From assembly GCF_014641455.1 (NCBI RefSeq), contig NZ_BMHT01000007.1, positions 124,001 through 188,000 of the forward strand: a stretch of 64,000 nucleotides of DNA, read 5' to 3'. Positions 59,910 through 64,000 of this stretch are shown piece by piece; within the stretch, counting starts at the first letter, position 1; each line of letters starts with the position of its first letter. The stretch comes from Hymenobacter cavernae. GTDB taxonomy: Bacteria > Bacteroidota > Bacteroidia > Cytophagales > Hymenobacteraceae. A program made the translations under genes and the position numbers. The notes below the pieces were generated by a model that had not been told where the DNA came from, did no database searches, and was given only the letters and a program-made list of their open reading frames with translations.

Positions 59910-61079
59910 TTATTTGATGCCGGCAACCAAGTTTTGGTACTTGTCTGGGTTGTTGCGCTTCATGTCGAGTAGCCCGCGCTCATCTTCTTTGCTCCACTTG
60001 TCAAAGTCCCAATCATTGCGAGAATCAGCACCCGTAGTGCTAGCAATCAAGTTGGTGCGCTGAGCAACCGACGTGCGGCCGGGCATATCACCTAGGATTT
60101 TGCTAGTGTTGGTGAAGTCTGCTTTCAGCAAAGAAGTGTAGGTGTCTTTCTGAGTAGCAGTGATTTTGCCCGACGAAATAGCGCTGTTTACTAGCTGCTC
60201 AATTTGATTAGCAGTATCGTTGGCTCGCGAGTCTTTCAGCTCTTGTAGCTCGCGCTTTAATCTTTCTAGCTCGGTCTCTTCCGACTTAGGGGCGGCTACA
60301 GGCTCAGATGCCTTGTTTTGCAGCTTCTCAATAGCGGCTAACACGTCAGCCTCAGTGGCATTATCTGCCAATTTAACGCCGGCTTTGCCGAGCGCATTTC
60401 GCACTTCTTCGAGCTTCATTTCCTCGGTTTGTTTGGGAATTAGTGACATGTAGAATTTGTGCAGCTCGGTACCTGACATAGAGGCATCAGGAGCTACTAG
60501 CCCAACTTTAGCGGGCAATACTTCCGTGCAGAAGGCAATAGCTTTCGCTTCTTGAGCGCTTAGCCATGTCTCAGCTTCCATCATCTGTTCCCATTCTTCA
60601 ACCGACTTGGTAGAAACGGCAACGTACATTTCAGCAGTTGAGCGGTTTAGCGCTTCCTGTGCAGCTAGCACTTTCTTGATTTCCTTTATCTGGCCATCAA
60701 CTTGGCCGGAAATCTGGTGCATCATGAACTTCGCATGGGCCTGCGCTTGGCGAACATTACCCGCGGCGAAAACCAGCGTACATGCTGAGCCTACTAAGCC
60801 CTCGTTCACTGTAGTTACAGTAAGCTTGCTAGCTAGAATGCGAGCACGCATGGTCTGACCTGCCAGCCAAGAGCCGCCGGGCGAATTCAGACGAATAGTG
60901 CAGGAACGGGCACCGCTTCTTTCTAGGTTAGAAAGAAACGTGTCGAGATTGGCAGCGTGCCACATCTCTATACCTTCGAAAATTAATAGTTCGCGTTCCA
61001 TTGTGCCCCAAAACTTCACTTGTGAAGCGTAGGGCGCAAATTGAGCTAGAAGCGAGCGGGTAAAAGCCCCGTTACTCAC
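59910..61079 (-). CDS. ClpP-like prohead protease fused to scaffold
   Basis: 389 residues from a GTG at 61079; the ATG at 61001 would remove strands that belong to the ClpP fold (VKFWGTMERELLIFEGIEM), so the upstream start is preferred. The ClpP-like part (about 20-215) has CTIRLNSPGGSWLAG, the nucleophile Ser in NEGLVGSACTLVFAAG and the His in KFMMHQISG; the third residue is not obvious (EAETWLSAQEA). The C-terminal part (about 225-389) is a coiled scaffold region (EETELERLKRELQELKDSRA and on) ending in KWSKEDERGLLDMKRNNPDKY. It guides assembly of the capsid shell and is cut out later. Confidence 0.85.
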   Translation of the reverse strand: MSNGAFTRSLLAQFAPYASQVKFWGTMERELLIFEGIEMWHAANLDTFLSNLERSGARSCTIRLNSPGGSWLAGQTMRARILASKLTVTTVNEGLVGSACTLVFAAGNVRQAQAHAKFMMHQISGQVDGQIKEIKKVLAAQEALNRSTAEMYVAVSTKSVEEWEQMMEAETWLSAQEAKAIAFCTEVLPAKVGLVAPDASMSGTELHKFYMSLIPKQTEEMKLEEVRNALGKAGVKLADNATEADVLAAIEKLQNKASEPVAAPKSEETELERLKRELQELKDSRANDTANQIEQLVNSAISSGKITATQKDTYTSLLKADFTNTSKILGDMPGRTSVAQRTNLIASTTGADSRNDWDFDKWSKEDERGLLDMKRNNPDKYQNLVAGIK

Positions 61080-61096
61080 GGCAAAATGTACCGTTG
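61064..61096 (-). promoter_or_regulatory. 33-base repeated element at the protease start (copy B)
   Basis: Same sequence as 54219-54251 with one difference. Here its GTG AGT AAC GGG is the start of the protease gene. It lies in the 70-base divergent space between the leftward head/tail genes and the rightward terminase genes. A phage-encoded late regulator site or a translation-start module is possible. Confidence 0.65.
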
Positions 61097-61149
61097 CTTC
61101 CTGAGTCGAATTGGCTAAAAAGGGCTTTTAGAGCACATTTGGGGCACTT

Positions 61150-61629
61150 ATGCCAACCAACCCCGACATAGAAAGAGAAGATAGCCAGCGCAATAGGGCG
61201 GAAATCCAAAAGGAGATTTACGCTTTCATTGCGAAGGAACTACGCCGGCCAACTGTACAGGAGTTGTGCGAGGCAACCGGTTTGAGTCCAAAAACCGTGA
61301 AAGCGCACTTGAAGCGCATTAAGCTTGGCGACGGTTCCCCTAACCCATTTCAGGCACTCACACCTAATGTGATTCTGAAGCTTTACGAGCGGGCCGTAGG
61401 GTTTTCGCACGAAGCTGTTAAAATCCTGACAGTTTCTATGGGTGAGGGCATGGGCTCTCAGGTTCAGGAAGTGCCCTATACTGAGCACTACCCACCTGAC
61501 ACGGCCGCTGCAAAGCTATTTGTGCAGCTTGTCGAGGGCTACAAGGAAAAGACTGAATCTGAATTGAAGGTGCCCCAGGGTATTACCTTCAACTACATAG
61601 CACCGGAGGTACAGACCGATGCAGATTGA
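61150..61629 (+). CDS. Small terminase subunit-like protein
   Basis: 159 residues. The N-terminal part contains a helix-turn-helix, RRPTVQELCEATGLSPKTVKAHLKRI (about 33-58), which would bind phage DNA. The middle is helical (VILKLYERAVGFSHEAVKILTV) and the end is LVEGYKEKTESELKVPQGITFNYIAPE, which is like other phage small terminases. Its end overlaps the start of the large terminase gene by 11 bases. It recognises the packaging site. Confidence 0.8.
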   Translation: MPTNPDIEREDSQRNRAEIQKEIYAFIAKELRRPTVQELCEATGLSPKTVKAHLKRIKLGDGSPNPFQALTPNVILKLYERAVGFSHEAVKILTVSMGEGMGSQVQEVPYTEHYPPDTAAAKLFVQLVEGYKEKTESELKVPQGITFNYIAPEVQTDAD

Positions 61630-63043
61630 TTTCAAACCTAGCTATAAGCAGCACCTCGCCTGGGAAGCCCTAGAAGATAAGCTTACTGAGGAAGTGATGT
61701 ACGGCGGCGCGGCCGGCGGCGGTAAAAGCTTTCTAGGCTGCTCATGGAAGGTGTATCGGCGGCTACGCTACCCAGGTAGCCGCGGCATAACGGCGCGTAC
61801 TCGAATCAACGATATCAAAGAATCTACGCTCGTTACCTACTTCAAGGTATTGGCGGCATGGGGTCTGAAGATGGGCCGTGATTATCGTTACGTGTCGAGG
61901 TCCGGTGCGCCTGACTCGCTCATTTTCACCAATGGTAGTCGCGAGATATTTAAGGATTTGGCCTATGCACCTGCCGACCCAGATTACCAGCGGCTAGGCT
62001 CATCAGAATATACAGACGCTTGGATTGAAGAGGCTAACGACGGGGTGCCTGAGAAAGCAGCTGAAATTCTAAAAACGCGCATACGTTGGATGCTTCCAGA
62101 ATTCGACCTTGTGCCTAAGCTGTTGATTACCTGTAACCCTGGGTATACCTGGGTAAGAACGAAGTACGTCTGTGACAATGACGAAAAGCCGGTTGTGCTA
62201 CGTCCTGACCAAAAAGTTATTCAGGCACTCGTAACCGACAACCCAGATAAGGACTTTGTACGGCTCTACAAAAAAAGCCTAGAAGGCTTGCGCGACTACG
62301 ACCGGCAACGCTTGCTGTTGGGCGATTGGAACGCTGTTGAGCGCACCGGCGGTGAATTCTATGAGTCTTTTGATAATCAGACGCATACAGGCGACTATGC
62401 CAGCACCTATGATGTTGACTTGCCGCTACACATTACACTTGACTTCAACCTAACACCGGGCGTTACACTCAATGTGCATCAGGTGCGCGGCAAAGAAGTA
62501 ACCCAGATAGCCGAATTCAACAAGCATAATAACACGCCGGCTACTTGCCGTGCTTTTATGGCAAAGTTCGGGCGCCATCAAGCCGAAGTATTCATTTATG
62601 GCGACCCGGCCGGAAAGCAAGGCGACACGCGTAACGAGCAAGGGCACAACGACTTTACTATTGTCGTGAAAGAGCTACGGGCTTTGCACCGTGTCACGAT
62701 GCGCGTTGAAGCGTCGGCACCTTCGGTTTCGATGCGCGGGCTTTGGATGAATGAGATTCTAGCTAAGCAACTAGACGGTATCACGTACCGGGTTGACCGC
62801 AAGTGCAACGTTACTATAGCTGACTATCAGAAGGTTAAAAAGGCTAGCGACGGTACCAAGGAAAAGAAAAAGGTTACGGACCCTGCTACCAAAGTAACCT
62901 ATGAGCCCTACGGGCACAGCACCGACGCTAACGACTACTTTTTCTGTCGGTGCTTTCAGAATGAGTGGCGGGCATTCCAACGCGCCGGTAGCAGCAAACC
63001 CACAGTGGGTACTAGGGCCGATGTACAGCAACGAGCATACTAA
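61619..63043 (+). CDS. Large terminase subunit
   Basis: 474 residues. Packaging ATPase/nuclease: Walker A YGGAAGGGKSFLG (residues 28-40), Walker B-like YTDAWIEEANDG near residue 137, and an RNase H-like nuclease domain with acidic residues in LHITLDFNLTPG, VFIYGDPAGKQGD and GHSTDANDYFF. The chain matches Bacteroidota phage terminases of the PBSX/T4-like type in length. It runs rightward, opposite to the capsid genes; the small subunit is directly upstream, and a gp36-like gene directly downstream. Confidence 0.92.
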   Translation: MQIDFKPSYKQHLAWEALEDKLTEEVMYGGAAGGGKSFLGCSWKVYRRLRYPGSRGITARTRINDIKESTLVTYFKVLAAWGLKMGRDYRYVSRSGAPDSLIFTNGSREIFKDLAYAPADPDYQRLGSSEYTDAWIEEANDGVPEKAAEILKTRIRWMLPEFDLVPKLLITCNPGYTWVRTKYVCDNDEKPVVLRPDQKVIQALVTDNPDKDFVRLYKKSLEGLRDYDRQRLLLGDWNAVERTGGEFYESFDNQTHTGDYASTYDVDLPLHITLDFNLTPGVTLNVHQVRGKEVTQIAEFNKHNNTPATCRAFMAKFGRHQAEVFIYGDPAGKQGDTRNEQGHNDFTIVVKELRALHRVTMRVEASAPSVSMRGLWMNEILAKQLDGITYRVDRKCNVTIADYQKVKKASDGTKEKKKVTDPATKVTYEPYGHSTDANDYFFCRCFQNEWRAFQRAGSSKPTVGTRADVQQRAY

Positions 63044-63045
63044 CT

Positions 63046-63684
63046 ATGAGATTCTTAACAGCAGAAGATTACGGTATTCTTATCAAGCAAGAGCAGCTTG
63101 AAGTAGTGCTGAAAGACAACCCAACGGCGCTGCTAAAAGCTGAGGTTTTCGCGCAAGGTTTGATCGAAAGCTACCTACGCTCGCGCTATGACGTGGCTAA
63201 AATCTTTCTTGATGTGCAGCCATGGGCCGAAGCTAGGCAGTATGCCGCCGGCGCCGTAGTGTCGTACGGCACACCATCTGTTCTCTATGTGGCCGACCGG
63301 GCTACCAAGGGTGAGAAGCCGGGCGTCATCACTGAGCCAGCAGCACCCGAAGTAGCAGAGCCAGTAGCCGACCTAGAAACCGAGCCGGAAGCCACAGAGC
63401 CCGCACCGGAAGTGGAGCCCATAGAGCCAGCATGGGAAGAAAAAGATCCGCGGTCGGCTGTGCTCGTCACCTACATGCTTGATATCACTTTGTACACCGT
63501 GCATTCACGACACGGCCGGGTACAAATGCCAGAAAAGAGAATCGACCGCTACGACCAAGCTATTGAATGGCTCAAAGCCGTGTCAAATGGCAAGCTGTCA
63601 GCTGACTTGCCGCGGTTGCCACAAAAAGAAGAAACCGGTCGCTTTAAATGGGGCTCACAGCCCTTTCAAACTCTTGGTTGGTAA
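63046..63684 (+). CDS. gp36-like (DUF1320) head protein with acidic insert
   Basis: 212 residues. The N-terminal MRFLTAEDYGILIKQEQLEVVL and AEVFAQGLIESYLRSRYDV, together with the C-terminal RSAVLVTYMLDITLYTVHSRHGRVQMPEKRIDRYDQAIEWLKAVSNGKL, are the DUF1320/Mu gp36 pattern (head-tail joining). Between them lie a carbohydrate-binding-like stretch (WAEARQYAAGAVVSYGTPSVLYVA, about 65-90) and about 30 residues rich in Glu, Pro and Ala (about 100-130). The insert is unusual in composition. The gene starts two bases after the terminase stop. Confidence 0.78.
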   Translation: MRFLTAEDYGILIKQEQLEVVLKDNPTALLKAEVFAQGLIESYLRSRYDVAKIFLDVQPWAEARQYAAGAVVSYGTPSVLYVADRATKGEKPGVITEPAAPEVAEPVADLETEPEATEPAPEVEPIEPAWEEKDPRSAVLVTYMLDITLYTVHSRHGRVQMPEKRIDRYDQAIEWLKAVSNGKLSADLPRLPQKEETGRFKWGSQPFQTLGW

Positions 63685-64000
63685 TTACTTATCACTTGAT
63701 TTATCAAAATATCCTTTGATAAATCCCATGTCACTAAGGAAAGTTGTTTGTCTGTTTTCATTTTCTTTTTTATGTATATTTTCCATTATTACTTGTTCGA
63801 TTTCTTGTATTAAAGAGTCTCTCATAAAAGTGGTTCTGAATTTTGTATCATCACCGCTATTGTCAATTTCTAATGCTAGGATTCCTAGTGATTGTAGAGC
63901 AATTAATTGCCCTAATGCATACCCTGATGATATGCTCGTGCCTTCAAGTACTTTTATTATATTAAATTTCTGATTATTTATTTTTGACAAATATGCAATA
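63685..64000 (-). CDS. Uncharacterised low-GC protein, possibly cut by the window edge
   Basis: At least 101 residues; the frame is still open at base 64000, with a possible TTG start at 63990. The chain has a helical part (GYALGQLIALQSLGILALEI) and a charged helical part (RDSLIQEIEQVIMENIHKKENEN). GC is well below that of the phage structural genes. It converges on the gp36-like gene with adjacent stops. No family recognised. It interrupts the rightward head module, where a portal gene would be expected next, and looks like an accessory insertion. Confidence 0.55.
   Translation of the reverse strand, partial: IAYLSKINNQKFNIIKVLEGTSISSGYALGQLIALQSLGILALEIDNSGDDTKFRTTFMRDSLIQEIEQVIMENIHKKENENRQTTFLSDMGFIKGYFDKSSDK

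Larger units (their letters stand above)
43900..64000. mobile_element. Contractile-tailed prophage, partial (right end outside window)
   Basis: From tRNA-Glu onward the host genes stop and phage morphogenesis genes follow: collar, fibres, baseplate, tape measure, chaperone, tube, sheath, lysis cassette, capsid, protease, terminase and a gp36-like protein. The baseplate genes resemble Mu/P2-type modules. No transposase is seen, and the position beside a tRNA argues for an integrase. Integrase, repressor, portal and the right attachment site are not in the window. The exact left boundary is inferred. Confidence 0.85.

Noticed and set aside
45254..61079. Tailocin or extracellular contractile injection system
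   Set aside because: Capsid, prohead protease and both terminase subunits are present, so a whole phage is more likely.
43900..64000. Mu-like transposable phage
   Set aside because: Several baseplate and head genes resemble Mu modules, but no transposase is seen and the left end lies beside a tRNA. The decisive region is outside the window.

Overview
The window looks like a chromosome fragment of a Gram-negative Bacteroidota, most likely a Hymenobacter-type Cytophagales. The reasons are two SusC/SusD pairs, a type IX secretion sorting domain, promoters of the TAnnTTTG type, GC-rich genes that favour CTG leucine codons, and an extreme abundance of CCTAGG. The genus is inferred from gene content and base composition only; no search was run.

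Left part (1-17 kb): an L-arabinose/arabinan utilisation locus. It holds a SusC (5' end cut by the window) and SusD pair, araB-araD-araA for conversion of L-arabinose to D-xylulose-5-phosphate, a GH51 arabinofuranosidase, a secreted GH43 with a ricin-type module and a T9SS tail, two more GH43 enzymes and a LacI-family regulator. Three near-identical 16-bp palindromes (ACACAAACGATTGTGT type) lie before araB and before the two leftward GH43 genes, and a weaker one lies before the regulator gene. Together they define a plausible regulon.

Middle part (17-31.8 kb): YciI-like and SpoIIAA-like proteins, MutS2, a DUF4136 lipoprotein, then a second SusC/SusD pair followed by a secreted metzincin-like protease and an M20 amidohydrolase. 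This second set looks more like a peptide or aminoacyl-conjugate uptake locus than a glycan locus. From 31.9 to 35.3 kb lies a three-gene set of envelope proteins of lower GC, flanked by two copies of the 3' end of the amidohydrolase gene. Then come an unknown protein, three related small STAS-like proteins and housekeeping genes: a TIGR02757 protein, a LysM protein, kdsB, a SUI1 protein, a diacylglycerol kinase-like protein, gap and tRNA-Glu.

Right part (about 43.9-64 kb): a prophage with a contractile tail, apparently beginning at tRNA-Glu and running past the right edge. Reading leftward from 61 kb: prohead protease/scaffold, major capsid protein, a lysis cassette (including a 50-residue lipoprotein), holin-like and spanin-like proteins, DUF2586 sheath, tube, tail assembly chaperone with a canonical -1 slippery site, tape measure, baseplate hub, spike and wedge proteins, fibres and collar. 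The terminase and a gp36-like protein run rightward from the same 61.1 kb divergence point. Three genes of unusual composition or orientation (44.2, 54.5 and 63.7 kb) look like accessory cargo. No integrase, repressor or portal is visible, so they should lie beyond the right edge.

The intergenic DNA is rich in REP-like hairpins of several families. No CRISPR array, rRNA or insertion sequence was recognised.
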